A stretch of DNA of 43,871 nucleotides, taken from NCBI GenBank assembly GCA_020844795.1, contig CP086218.1:515390-559260 (forward strand). The letters are read 5' to 3'. Made by a program: the position numbers and the translations under genes. Position 1 is the first letter of the stretch, and the number at the start of each line of letters is the position of its first letter. The notes beneath the pieces are model-generated. The model saw only the letters and a program-made list of their open reading frames with translations. It was not told the DNA's origin and did no database searches. This stretch comes from Methanothrix sp. (GTDB taxonomy: Archaea; Halobacteriota; Methanosarcinia; Methanotrichales; Methanotrichaceae). Shown piece by piece: positions 24,147-32,272 of the stretch.

Positions 24147-25430
24147 ATGGGACTTATCGAAGATGCCAGAGCCGGCCGGCTCACCCCTGAGATGAAGATC
24201 GTAGCAGAGATGGAGGGTAAGACCCCCGAGTTCATCAGAAGGGGGATCGCCAGCGGGACGATAGTAATTCCCGTCAGCCCCTACCGGGACGTCCGGTTCT
24301 GCGGGATAGGAAAGGGGCTAAAGACGAAGGTGAACGCCACCGTAGGGACGAGCAGCGACATCGTCGACGTCGAGATGGAGGTGGCCAAGGCGAAGGCCGC
24401 CGAGGAGGCGGGGGCGGACACCCTGATGGAGCTATCGACGGGTGGCGACTTTTATGATATCAGAAGAAGGGTGATCGATTCTACCCATCTATCCGTCGGT
24501 TCCGTCCCCCTATACCAGGCCTTCATCGAGGCCATAAGAAAATACGGCGCAGGCGTCGATATGACCGAGGACGACCTCTTCCGGATCACCGAGGATCAGG
24601 CGAAGCTCGGGACGAACTTCATGGCGATCCACACCGGGATAAACAGGATCTGCATCGAGAGGATGAAGAGACAGGGTGGGCGTTACGGAGGCCTCTGCAG
24701 CCGGGGCGGCGCCTTCATGGTCGCCTGGATGCTCCACCACGACAAAGAGAACCCCCTCTACAGCGATTTCGACTACCTCCTGGAGATCTTAAAGGAGCAT
24801 GAAGTAACCCTGAGCATGGGCAACGGCTTTCGGGCGGGAGCTGTCCACGACGCCACCGACCGCGCCCAGATCCAGGAGCTGATAATAAACAGCGAGCTCT
24901 CCGACAAGGCCCACGACTTCGGGGTCCAGACGATCGTCGAGGGGCCGGGGCATATCCCCATCGACGAGATCGAGGCGAACGTCAAGGTGATGAAGAGGCT
25001 CTCGGGGGAGAAGCCCTTCTACATGCTGGGGCCCCTGGTCACCGACGTCGCCCCCGGCCGCGACCACATCGTGGCGGCCATAGGCGCGAGCCTCTCCAGC
25101 GCTTACGGCGCTGACTTCATCTGCTACGTCACCCCCGCCGAGCACCTCGCCCTCCCCAACGTCGAGGACGTGAGGGAAGGGGTGATGGCCTCGAGGATAG
25201 CGGCCCACGTAGGGGATATGATAAAGAACGGCAGCCGGGACCAGGATCTGGCCATGGGCCGGGCCCGGCGTGACCTCCTATGGCCTGAGCAGTTCGACCT
25301 GGCCCTGGACCCGGAGACGGCGAAGAAGATGAGGTCGGAGAGGGCGCCGGCGGACAGCCAGGTCTGCACCATGTGCGGCGACTTCTGCGCCCACAAGATA
25401 GTGGCGGAGAACCTGGATATCCGCAAGTAA
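24147..25430 (+). CDS. thiC: phosphomethylpyrimidine synthase ThiC
   Basis: A radical-SAM enzyme that turns aminoimidazole ribotide into hydroxymethylpyrimidine phosphate for thiamin. The 427-residue length is that of the short archaeal/anaerobe form. Typical blocks are MEVAKAKAAEEAGADTLMEL, STGGDF, TVPLYQ-like SVPLYQAF, SRGGAFMVAWML, VEGPGHIPIDEI and the cluster motif CTMCGDFCAHK at the C-terminus. In that motif the spacing reads Cx2Cx3C, one residue shorter than the Cx2Cx4C of bacterial ThiC. The upstream TATA box and lack of a riboswitch suggest transcriptional control. It converges with a small secreted-protein gene across a GC-rich hairpin. Some archaea carry two ThiC paralogues; only one is visible here. 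Confidence 0.95.
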   Translation: MGLIEDARAGRLTPEMKIVAEMEGKTPEFIRRGIASGTIVIPVSPYRDVRFCGIGKGLKTKVNATVGTSSDIVDVEMEVAKAKAAEEAGADTLMELSTGGDFYDIRRRVIDSTHLSVGSVPLYQAFIEAIRKYGAGVDMTEDDLFRITEDQAKLGTNFMAIHTGINRICIERMKRQGGRYGGLCSRGGAFMVAWMLHHDKENPLYSDFDYLLEILKEHEVTLSMGNGFRAGAVHDATDRAQIQELIINSELSDKAHDFGVQTIVEGPGHIPIDEIEANVKVMKRLSGEKPFYMLGPLVTDVAPGRDHIVAAIGASLSSAYGADFICYVTPAEHLALPNVEDVREGVMASRIAAHVGDMIKNGSRDQDLAMGRARRDLLWPEQFDLALDPETAKKMRSERAPADSQVCTMCGDFCAHKIVAENLDIRK

Positions 25431-25434
25431 GCCA

Positions 25435-25457
25435 CCCACCCCCCAAAGGGGGATGGG
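25435..25457. terminator. bidirectional hairpin between convergent genes
   Basis: Five C (25440-25444) and five G (25448-25452) flank an AAA loop. The stem extends with one C-A mismatch, one A-T pair and CCC/GGG. It sits in the 31-nt gap between the thiC stop and the stop of the facing gene, so it may shield both 3' ends. Confidence 0.45.
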
Positions 25458-25461
25458 CTGC

Positions 25462-25926
25462 TTACTTTCCGAGAAGGCTGGCGAAGAACCGGAGGGCAGG
25501 GGTGCTGGCTAGGGCTGCGGAGACCTTGAGCCTCGCTGAGAGGGTCGTCCCGGTGATGGAGATCTCGCCCAGGGCCCTAGCCTCCTGGAAGGCCGCCGCC
25601 GGATCGTCGGATGCTAGGACCCTTCTGATCGCGTCCTCTTCGGCCACCACCACGATCGTCGGATCCGTGATCCCCCCTTCCACCGTCTTCACCACGACGG
25701 CGTTCTTCGTCTCAAGGCCGGCATAGAGAGCCGTCCCATCGGCTCTGGATATATTTATCTCGATCCTCTCGTCTCCGAGGAGGGCTTTTACGACCGAGGG
25801 GGCGTTCTCCACCCCCAGATTGTACTTCTCCGCTGCATGCTGAATCTCTTCAAAGCCGATGGCAACGGCAGGAGCCGAGGAAGCGAAGGCCATGGCCGCC
25901 GCCAGAATAAAGAGGAGCTTCATCAT
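25462..25926 (-). CDS. small secreted protein, possibly SCP2-like
   Basis: A 154-residue protein with a clear signal peptide (KLLFILAAAMAFASSAPAVA). The frame is open far upstream to 26472, but ATG 25926 has a GGGGTGAT ribosome site just before it and begins the signal peptide. The mature part has an alpha/beta pattern (IEINISRADGTALYAGL, TIVVVAEEDAIRRVLASDDP, GEISITGTTLSARLKVS) loosely like an SCP2 lipid-binding fold; that match is inference from the pattern. Paralogues or a function are not recognised. It shares a 124-nt divergent promoter region with the DUF373 gene. Confidence 0.65.
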   Translation of the reverse strand: MMKLLFILAAAMAFASSAPAVAIGFEEIQHAAEKYNLGVENAPSVVKALLGDERIEINISRADGTALYAGLETKNAVVVKTVEGGITDPTIVVVAEEDAIRRVLASDDPAAAFQEARALGEISITGTTLSARLKVSAALASTPALRFFASLLGK

Positions 25927-26015
25927 AATCACCCCATTGTAGGATATCGATAAATATCCTTTGGGGCTTCTTTGGGACTTTAGAGCTTTATCGCCCCCCC
26001 TCACCTCCGGCCAAT

Positions 26016-26024
26016 CTTTAAGTA
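26016..26024 (+). promoter_or_regulatory. TATA box for DUF373 gene
   Basis: CTTTAAGTA is centred about 31 nt before ATG 26051. With no ribosome-binding site near the ATG, a leaderless or very short leader is expected. It is nearly identical to the box before the DUF167 gene. Confidence 0.5.
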
Positions 26025-26050
26025 CGTTCTTCACCGATGGTAATTCCAGT

Positions 26051-27136
26051 ATGGATATCCTAGTCCTCTGTATAGACAGAGACGACGACCTGGGCCGGAA
26101 GGCCGGGATAGAGTCACCCATAATCGGGAGGGAGGCTAACGTCGAGGCGACCCTCGCCCTCGGCCTAGCCGACCCCGAGGACTCGGACGTCAACACCATC
26201 CTCGGCGGGATCCAGGTATACGACGATCTCGCCTCCCAGGGGAAGGCGGTCGAGATCGCATCGGTGACGGGAGACCCCAACGTCGGCCTCGTCTCCGACG
26301 GGAAGATCGCCCACCAGATCGACGGACTCATAGAGAGGTTCCGGCCTGCGGGGGTGGTCGTCGTCTCCGACGGCGCCGAGGACGAGGCGATCCTGCCGAT
26401 AATCCAGTCCAGGGTCAAGGTCAACGGCGTCCGGAGGGTTCTAGTAAAACAGAGCCACAACCTGGAGAGCACCTACTACCTCCTCAAGCAGGTCTTCAGG
26501 GACCCGAAGATCAGCCACACCTTCTTCATCCCCATCGGCCTCGCCCTCCTCATATACTCGACCTTCAGCTTCATCGGAAGGTCGGACTTCGCCGTCATGG
26601 CGATCCTAGCCGCCATCGGGGTCTACCTCCTATTCAGGGGCCTGGGCCTCGACGACTTCATCGACAGCACCAAGGAGACCTTCAAGGGGAACCTCTACCG
26701 GGGGAGGATCGCCTTCATCACCTACGTCCTGGCAGCGGTCCTGGTCGTCATAGCCACGATCCAGGGGTCTACCAGGTTCTGGGATTACTACACCGGGGAC
26801 ATATGGTACGGCTACCTCGTCCTCCTGATGGTCTTCATCAACCAGAGCGTCTGGTGGTACGTCGCCGCAGGGATCTGCGTAAACCTCGGCAAGATCCTGG
26901 ACCTATACCTGGAAGGGGTGGGAGACGAGAGGGCCTACTCTTATCCCTTCTTCATCTTCGCCACGGGGCTTATATTCTGGTCCGCCAGCGTCTTCATCCT
27001 GGCCAACAGCGCTGACATGGACTTCCCCCTCATATCTGGAAAATCCGCAGGATACCTCGCCGCCTCGGCGGTCCTGGCTATCCTCGTCGCCCTCGTAGGG
27101 GTGAAGGTATCCCGGAAGATGGCGGCCCGCCGATGA
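26051..27136 (+). CDS. DUF373 family membrane protein
   Basis: A 361-residue archaeal protein of the DUF373 family. The soluble N-terminal half (about 1-150) has LVLCIDRDDDLG, ANVEATLALGLADPEDSD, and VVSDGAEDEAILPI. The C-terminal half has five or six hydrophobic segments (HTFFIPIGLALLIYS, ITYVLAAVLVVIATI, GYLVLLMVFINQSVWW, AVLAILVALVGVKV). An in-frame ATG at 25961 exists, but the TATA box and the conserved start place initiation at 26051. The biochemical function is unknown. The family is almost confined to archaea. The next gene starts about 25 nt downstream. Confidence 0.9.
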   Translation: MDILVLCIDRDDDLGRKAGIESPIIGREANVEATLALGLADPEDSDVNTILGGIQVYDDLASQGKAVEIASVTGDPNVGLVSDGKIAHQIDGLIERFRPAGVVVVSDGAEDEAILPIIQSRVKVNGVRRVLVKQSHNLESTYYLLKQVFRDPKISHTFFIPIGLALLIYSTFSFIGRSDFAVMAILAAIGVYLLFRGLGLDDFIDSTKETFKGNLYRGRIAFITYVLAAVLVVIATIQGSTRFWDYYTGDIWYGYLVLLMVFINQSVWWYVAAGICVNLGKILDLYLEGVGDERAYSYPFFIFATGLIFWSASVFILANSADMDFPLISGKSAGYLAASAVLAILVALVGVKVSRKMAARR

Positions 27137-27161
27137 CGGCCCGACCTTCGGAGGGGTCGGT

Positions 27162-28052
27162 CTGATCGAGATCACAGCAGAGGGCGACGGCTGCCTCTGC
27201 GACTTCACCTTCGACTTCATCTGGCAGCATCAGGGGTCCCGCCTCGACCCCTACGAGGTCGTATCAGGCTCCGTCACCCGCAGGGAGCTGGTGGAGGCTC
27301 TCCGGCGAGGGGAGACGGTCAGGATCGAAGGCGACGTAGGCGGCCGCCTCGGCTCCAGCCTCGGGGTCGATCTCGCAAAGCTCGGCGGAAAGGGCGGCCC
27401 CATCGAGGAGACCGGCAACATCATCGTCGACGGAGACGTCGGCCCCCGAATGGGGATCTCTATGATCCGGGGGTCGATCTACACCAGCGGCTCCGTCAGA
27501 GCGCCCCTGGGAAACGTCGTCGAGGTGGAGTCAGACCTCTCAGGCTACAGAAAATTTGTATCTATAACCGAGGTCCTGGAGAGGGGCGGCCGCCTCCTCC
27601 CCCCGAACCGTCTCGAGGATGAGAGGCTAGTCCTGAAAGACCAGATCCTCCGGGAGACGCTGGCCGCCAGGAACAGATCGTATACGACATTGAGGGTGGA
27701 GGGGGACGCCGGGATGTCCACCGGGATCCTCATGAGGTCGGGGCTTCTGGAGATCGCTGGCGACGCCGGTAGGAACACTGGAGTTCTGATGAGAGGGGGC
27801 AGAATAGTCGTCTGCGGCAAGTGCTCCGATTTCACGGCGGCGGAGATGAGGGGCGGAGAGATCTTCGTCGCCGGGGACGCCGGAGGCTACCTGGGCGCCG
27901 GGATGACCGGAGGGGCGGTCTACGCTACGAGGGGAAAGCCCATACCCCCGGCGAAGGCCCAGCCTCTGAAGGGGGATGGGGTCGCCCTGGTATCCAGGGC
28001 CCTGGGAGTCCCCTCCTTTCAGGCTATGATCTACAGAAGGTTCGGCCTCTGA
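27162..28052 (+). CDS. FwdC/GltB3-like GXGXG-repeat protein, apparent CTG start
   Basis: A right-handed beta-helix protein of the family shared by formylmethanofuran dehydrogenase subunit C and the glutamate synthase C-terminal domain. Repeats such as RIEGDVGGRLGSS, NIIVDGDVGPRMGIS, LEIAGDAGRNTGVLMRGG and IFVAGDAGGYLGAGMTGG are visible. A GTG at 27291 would start in mid-domain. The frame upstream reads coherent sequence from 27162 (LIEITAEGDGCLCDFTF, then SRLDPYEVVSGS), yet between the stop at 27102 and 27291 there is no ATG, GTG or TTG. A CTG at 27162 sits 5 nt after GGAGGGG. The 296-residue product stands alone, without fwdA, B or D. Its function is unknown. Confidence 0.82.
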   Translation: MIEITAEGDGCLCDFTFDFIWQHQGSRLDPYEVVSGSVTRRELVEALRRGETVRIEGDVGGRLGSSLGVDLAKLGGKGGPIEETGNIIVDGDVGPRMGISMIRGSIYTSGSVRAPLGNVVEVESDLSGYRKFVSITEVLERGGRLLPPNRLEDERLVLKDQILRETLAARNRSYTTLRVEGDAGMSTGILMRSGLLEIAGDAGRNTGVLMRGGRIVVCGKCSDFTAAEMRGGEIFVAGDAGGYLGAGMTGGAVYATRGKPIPPAKAQPLKGDGVALVSRALGVPSFQAMIYRRFGL

Positions 28053-28107
28053 TCTGCGAGATCGGATTGATAGAATTTGACCGAATAAGTCTAATTATGC
28101 GAAGAGG

Positions 28108-29211
28108 TCAGTAGACCTCCTCCAGATCCTCTATGTAGGCGAAGGCGTCGTCGAGCTGCTTTTTGGCCTTCGTCTTCCTGCTCTTCTCGTCCTGGATCGC
28201 CTGGGCTGCCTGGGAGTAGAGGAGCTCGAGGTCGGGTACCTGACCGAGGGTGAAGACGGAGAGGACCTTGGGCCTGCCCTTCTTTATGACGATCCCCTTG
28301 AAGACCTGGCCTATCTTCGTCGAGAGCTTCTCGACCGCCTTGGTGATCTCGTCGACGTCGAGGTACTCCCTCGACCCCTGGATGATGATCATCGCCCGGG
28401 CGGCGTCCTCGTAGACCTCGGCGGGGTAGAGGAGACCGCCGGGCTTTATCGACCCCTCTATCGCCGAGGTGAGGGTGGAGGTCTTCTTGTCCGCTTCGAA
28501 GAAGCCGAGGGTCCCCATCCGCAGGCCTCCCCTCATCACCGTCTTGAAGTCGCCGAGGTCGGTGACCGAGAGCATCTCGCTATCCAGGGACTCGATGAGG
28601 AAGAGGATCCGCTCCGCCACCATCTCGTTGATTCTGTCGTAGGCGGTCTTTATGTCGCCGCTGAGCCTCTTTAAGTACTGGTTGTCCACCAGGATTATCC
28701 CGTCGCAGTCGACCTCCATGATATCCCTCATGCTGAAGGCGGCGTTCTGGAGGTATATCGACCCCTCCTCCCGGAAGGGGAGGACGATGACGGCGACGAT
28801 GGTGATGTTTTTGTACCTATTCTTAAGCTCATGGATGACGAGGGGGGCGAAGGAGGATCCGGTCCCTCCCGAGGCGGAGGTCATGACGAAGGCGATGTCG
28901 AAGTCTCCCCTCTTCTCGATCTCCTCCATGATCATCTCCCGGTTATCCCAGAACCCCTGTTTTCCCAGGCTCCGGTTCGCCCCGACGCCGTGGAGGTTTG
29001 GGACGTGGAACCTGTCCTTGGCGGCGGTGAACTTCAGCTCCTTCAGATCGTTGACGGCGGTGTTGATGGCCAGGGTCTCCACTCGGCTGGGAAATTTTTG
29101 TCTAGAATAATATTTCGAGAGCTTGGATGATCCCCCGAAGGATTGTCTGTTCACGGCGTCGAGGATCCTGTTCCCACACTGCCCTATCCCCAGCATCAGT
29201 ACGTTCAACAT
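28108..29211 (-). CDS. tubulin/FtsZ-superfamily GTPase (non-canonical, CetZ/FtsZ-like)
   Basis: A 367-residue GTPase of the tubulin/FtsZ superfamily. The N-terminal nucleotide loop reads GIGQCGNRILDAV (residues 8-20), close to the tubulin GQCGN motif. The signature T4 loop is SASGGTGSSFAPL, a variant of GGTGTG. LPFREEGSIYLQNA and IILVDNQYLKRL follow, and the C-terminus is a charged coiled tail. These differences from FtsZ1/FtsZ2 suggest a CetZ or other FtsZ-like group involved in cell shape or envelope function rather than the division ring itself; that is inference. On the minus strand TTAAATAAA (29231-29239) is about 24 nt before the ATG, with no ribosome site, so a leaderless mRNA is likely. 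Confidence 0.87.
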   Translation of the reverse strand: MLNVLMLGIGQCGNRILDAVNRQSFGGSSKLSKYYSRQKFPSRVETLAINTAVNDLKELKFTAAKDRFHVPNLHGVGANRSLGKQGFWDNREMIMEEIEKRGDFDIAFVMTSASGGTGSSFAPLVIHELKNRYKNITIVAVIVLPFREEGSIYLQNAAFSMRDIMEVDCDGIILVDNQYLKRLSGDIKTAYDRINEMVAERILFLIESLDSEMLSVTDLGDFKTVMRGGLRMGTLGFFEADKKTSTLTSAIEGSIKPGGLLYPAEVYEDAARAMIIIQGSREYLDVDEITKAVEKLSTKIGQVFKGIVIKKGRPKVLSVFTLGQVPDLELLYSQAAQAIQDEKSRKTKAKKQLDDAFAYIEDLEEVY

Positions 29212-29341
29212 ATATATCCGTCCTAAGGTCTTTATTTAACGGCGTTCTTAAGGCTGCCACCTGGCCTCCGGAGTGGGGTCCTCATCCTCACCCTTCCAGG
29301 AACCGATAGCCCTCTTCATCTGACTTGTCTCAAACACCAAC

Positions 29342-30541
29342 TTAATATTTATATTCTTTGTACCGTCGGTAGAGCCATACCCCGATGATGAGGACCGGGA
29401 CCACCGGGAGATAGTAGAGATACTTGTGCTCCCTCTCCAGGACGGCGACCTCAAAGGCGGTCTCCTCCTGCATCATCTCCCCTTCGCCCTGATATGTCGC
29501 CTTGAGGTCGACGACGTAGCTTCCTCCTCTGGCCCCCACCGCAGCGGCAGAATACACCTCTCCACTCCCCGGCGGTATCTCAAAGAATATCCTGTCGAGG
29601 GAACCCGCCTCCAGCCGAAGGCCGTCCCCGCCGGATCTCACCTGGCCCCTCACCTCGACCCTGTGAGCGGTGCCATCGCCGTCGTTTCGTATCGATACGT
29701 TGATTATCCCCTGACCGCCGTGATCTATCGGCCCCGGCGTCTGGACCTCCATCACCAGGTCCGGCCTTCTCTTCGGCTTTATATCGATCCTGACGTCCTT
29801 TGATCTATCCGAGTAGATCGTCGCTTTGGAGTCGGCGTACCTCACCCCCGTCGCCGGGATCGTCACCTCCCCCTCGGTGACCGCGACCATCGAGTAGATG
29901 GCCATATCTGACTCGCCTGGTTGAAGCTGGTTCTTTATCTTGGGGGGGTATCCTGCTATGTACCTGAACTGGGGGAGGGGCGGAAGCTCCTGTAAAGCCA
30001 CATCTCTTGCAGTATCGTTTCCGATGTTCCTGACGGTGATCGTCACCTTCACCTCCTCCCCCGACCTCACGGAGGACTTATCCACCCCCGTCGAAACCTC
30101 CAGCTTCGGGAGGCTTCTTGGAGCCATCGCCCTCTCGGTGATGTACTTCTCGGGGTATCCGTAATCGGACCTGTAAGTCGCCCTCATCCTGACGGTATCC
30201 CTATCGAAGATCTCCGTCACCATCAGAGTCAGGCCGCCCCGGTCCTGGCCTCCGTCGAGGTTCACATCCCGACGGCTCTCCATCACCCTCCAGTCTTCAA
30301 ACTGGCTCGCCCTCTTCCAGGCCTTAACCTCTATGAGACCGTCCATCACCGATACGACGTTCGTCAGCTCCACCCGATAGTCCCCGATCCTGACCCCTTC
30401 CCCCACCCGGAAGGAGAAATCCCTGGTGATCATCTCAGAATACTCCGTCTCATCTTCGAAGGCCGCACAAGCCATCGGCGCCAGCATCATCGAGACGGCC
30501 AGGAGCGCGAAGACCAGTATATAGATCAGACCCATTCCCAC
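29342..30541 (-). CDS. surface protein with CARDB/Ig-like domains and C-terminal anchor
   Basis: A 399-residue exported protein. An N-terminal signal (LIYILVFALLAVSMMLAP) and C-terminal transmembrane helix (YLYYLPVVPVLIIGVWL) with a basic RRYKEYK tail give a large external part. Two repeat domains of the CARDB/DUF11 type are visible: VDKSSVRSGEEVKVTITVRN with NIGNDTARDVALQE, and PGPIDHGGQGIINVSIRN with DGDGTAHRVEVRG. These beta domains usually act as adhesion or spacer modules. Function is not otherwise recognisable. It lies between the tubulin-like gene and nadC, all on the minus strand, with 62 nt between it and nadC. Confidence 0.8.
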   Translation of the reverse strand: MGMGLIYILVFALLAVSMMLAPMACAAFEDETEYSEMITRDFSFRVGEGVRIGDYRVELTNVVSVMDGLIEVKAWKRASQFEDWRVMESRRDVNLDGGQDRGGLTLMVTEIFDRDTVRMRATYRSDYGYPEKYITERAMAPRSLPKLEVSTGVDKSSVRSGEEVKVTITVRNIGNDTARDVALQELPPLPQFRYIAGYPPKIKNQLQPGESDMAIYSMVAVTEGEVTIPATGVRYADSKATIYSDRSKDVRIDIKPKRRPDLVMEVQTPGPIDHGGQGIINVSIRNDGDGTAHRVEVRGQVRSGGDGLRLEAGSLDRIFFEIPPGSGEVYSAAAVGARGGSYVVDLKATYQGEGEMMQEETAFEVAVLEREHKYLYYLPVVPVLIIGVWLYRRYKEYKY

Positions 30542-30603
30542 TCACCGAAGCTAGGCATGAATGATATATCTATCGATATAACGTTTTTCATCTCCCAATA
30601 TGG

Positions 30604-31419
30604 TCAGATCTCCATCTCGAGACTGAAGTCGATCCATCTCGCAGACCTGGTGAGAGCTCCCAGGGAGACGACGTCCACCCCTGCGGCGGCGTATTCAGAA
30701 AGGTTCTCGGGGGTTATCCCTCCCGACGCCTCGAGAAGGACGCGACCTCTCATCCCCTCCCGTATGAGAAGCTCTACACCCTCCCGGATATCGCCGGGGC
30801 TCATGTTGTCGAACATTATGATATCCGCCCCCAGGGACGCCGCCTTCAGAGCATCCTCTGCCCTCTCCACCTCCACCTCGATCTTCTTGGTAAAGCTGGC
30901 CGACGCCCTGGCTGCGCGAAGGGCCTCTTCCAGGCCCATCATCTTCAGATGATTGTCCTTGATCATCACCGAGCTCGATAGATCGAACCGATGGGGGTCG
31001 CCCCCGCCCACCATCACAGCCCTCTTCTCGAAGAACCGAAAGCCTGGGGTCGTCTTCCGGGTGGATGCTACCCGGACCTTCCCCGCCCTCTCGACGCAAC
31101 TGCTGGTCAGGGTCGATATGCCGCTCATCCGGCCCATGAAGTTAAGTACGAGCCTCTCGGCCTGGAGGATCGACCTCGCCCGCCCCCTGATGGAGAAGAC
31201 CTTCGACCCCGCGACGACCCGGGACCCCTCGGGGACGAGCCTCCCCCCTTCAAGGCGGAAGTACTTCAGGATCTCGTCCGCTTCATCCAGGCCAGAAACG
31301 ATGCACTCCTCACCGGCAAGTATCGAAGCTTTTACATTTATTTCCGGGACTATCGAGCTTGAGGCGTCCATCTCCCCCAGGTCTTCCTTCACGAACAGCT
31401 CCAGCTGAGATAGAAGCAT
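30604..31419 (-). CDS. nadC: nicotinate-nucleotide pyrophosphorylase (quinolinate phosphoribosyltransferase)
   Basis: Converts quinolinate and PRPP to nicotinate mononucleotide in de novo NAD synthesis. The 271-residue product shows NadC marks: FVKEDLGEMD at the start, LNFMGRMSGISTLT, VASTRKTTPGFRFFEKRAV (PRPP/quinolinate arginines and lysine), GGGDPHRFDLSSSVMIKDNH, EVEVERAEDAL and EASGGITPENL. The frame extends upstream, but a TATA-like GCTATAAATC on the minus strand centred near 31449 would place the transcript start close to ATG 31419, so I prefer that over ATG 31443. It is divergent from nadX, which supplies the previous step of the pathway. Confidence 0.95.
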   Translation of the reverse strand: MLLSQLELFVKEDLGEMDASSSIVPEINVKASILAGEECIVSGLDEADEILKYFRLEGGRLVPEGSRVVAGSKVFSIRGRARSILQAERLVLNFMGRMSGISTLTSSCVERAGKVRVASTRKTTPGFRFFEKRAVMVGGGDPHRFDLSSSVMIKDNHLKMMGLEEALRAARASASFTKKIEVEVERAEDALKAASLGADIIMFDNMSPGDIREGVELLIREGMRGRVLLEASGGITPENLSEYAAAGVDVVSLGALTRSARWIDFSLEMEI

Positions 31420-31459
31420 ACCGCAAAAGTTTTGTCGTACCATCGATTTATAGCCTGCG

Positions 31460-32272
31460 ATGGTTCTGAAGATAGGGTTGGTCGGCTGCGGAGCGATAGG
31501 GACCGAGATCGCAAGAGCGATAGACAGAGGCGATATCAAGGCCTCGCTGGTCGGGGTCTTCGATCGGAACGCGGAAAGGGCGGAGGAGCTGGGAAGGTCT
31601 CTATCGGAGCTGCCCCGGGTCTTTGAGCTGAAGGATCTGGTGGAGAGGTCCGATATCGTGGTGGAGGCCGCATCCCAGAGGGCGGTCCCCGAGGTGGCGA
31701 AGGCGACCCTCGAGAGGGGGCGGGACTTGATGATCATGTCCGTCGGAGCCCTCCTCGACGGAGAGCTCCGGGAGAGGGTGGAGGATCTGGCAAGATGTCA
31801 CAGGTGCCGGGTTTACATCCCCTCCGGCGCGATATCGGGGCTCGATGGGCTGAAGTCCGCAAGCTCGGGAGATATTGAGCTGGTCACCCTCACCACCATC
31901 AAGAACCCCCAGGGATTTGTCGGCGCCCCTTACATCGAAGAGAAGGAGATCGATCTCGACGCCATTACCGAGGCGAGGGTTATATTCGAGGGGTCCGCCG
32001 AGGAGGCGGTCGCCGCCTTTCCCGCCAACGTCAACGTCGCTGCGACGTTGAGCCTCGCGGCTGGAGGGGCGAAGGTGATGGTCAGGATAGTGGCAGATCC
32101 TGATACTAAGGTCAACATCCATCAGATAACGGCGGAGGGGAACTTCGGCAGGATCACCACCCGGGTCCAGAACGTGCCCTTCCCCCGAAACCCCAAGACC
32201 AGCTACCTCGCCGCCCTTTCGGCGATAGCCACCTTGCGATCGATCGCCGAGCCGATCAAGATAGGAACTTAG
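31460..32272 (+). CDS. nadX: L-aspartate dehydrogenase
   Basis: Oxidises L-aspartate to iminoaspartate with NAD(P), the first step of NAD synthesis in many archaea that lack NadB. The 270-residue protein has the Rossmann motif GLVGCGAIGTEIARAI, VVEAASQRAVPEVA, IMSVGALLD, YIPSGAISGLDGL, and the C-terminal catalytic block FPANVNVAATLSLA with VNIHQITAEG. It shares a 40-nt divergent region with nadC. NadA, the enzyme between them, is not in the window. Its stop codon overlaps that of the facing NosD-like gene by four bases. Confidence 0.96.
   Translation: MVLKIGLVGCGAIGTEIARAIDRGDIKASLVGVFDRNAERAEELGRSLSELPRVFELKDLVERSDIVVEAASQRAVPEVAKATLERGRDLMIMSVGALLDGELRERVEDLARCHRCRVYIPSGAISGLDGLKSASSGDIELVTLTTIKNPQGFVGAPYIEEKEIDLDAITEARVIFEGSAEEAVAAFPANVNVAATLSLAAGGAKVMVRIVADPDTKVNIHQITAEGNFGRITTRVQNVPFPRNPKTSYLAALSAIATLRSIAEPIKIGT

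Noticed and set aside
25927-26472. Upstream extension of the small secreted protein (336-codon frame)
   Set aside because: It runs antisense to the DUF373 gene, and ATG 25926 has its own ribosome site and signal peptide.
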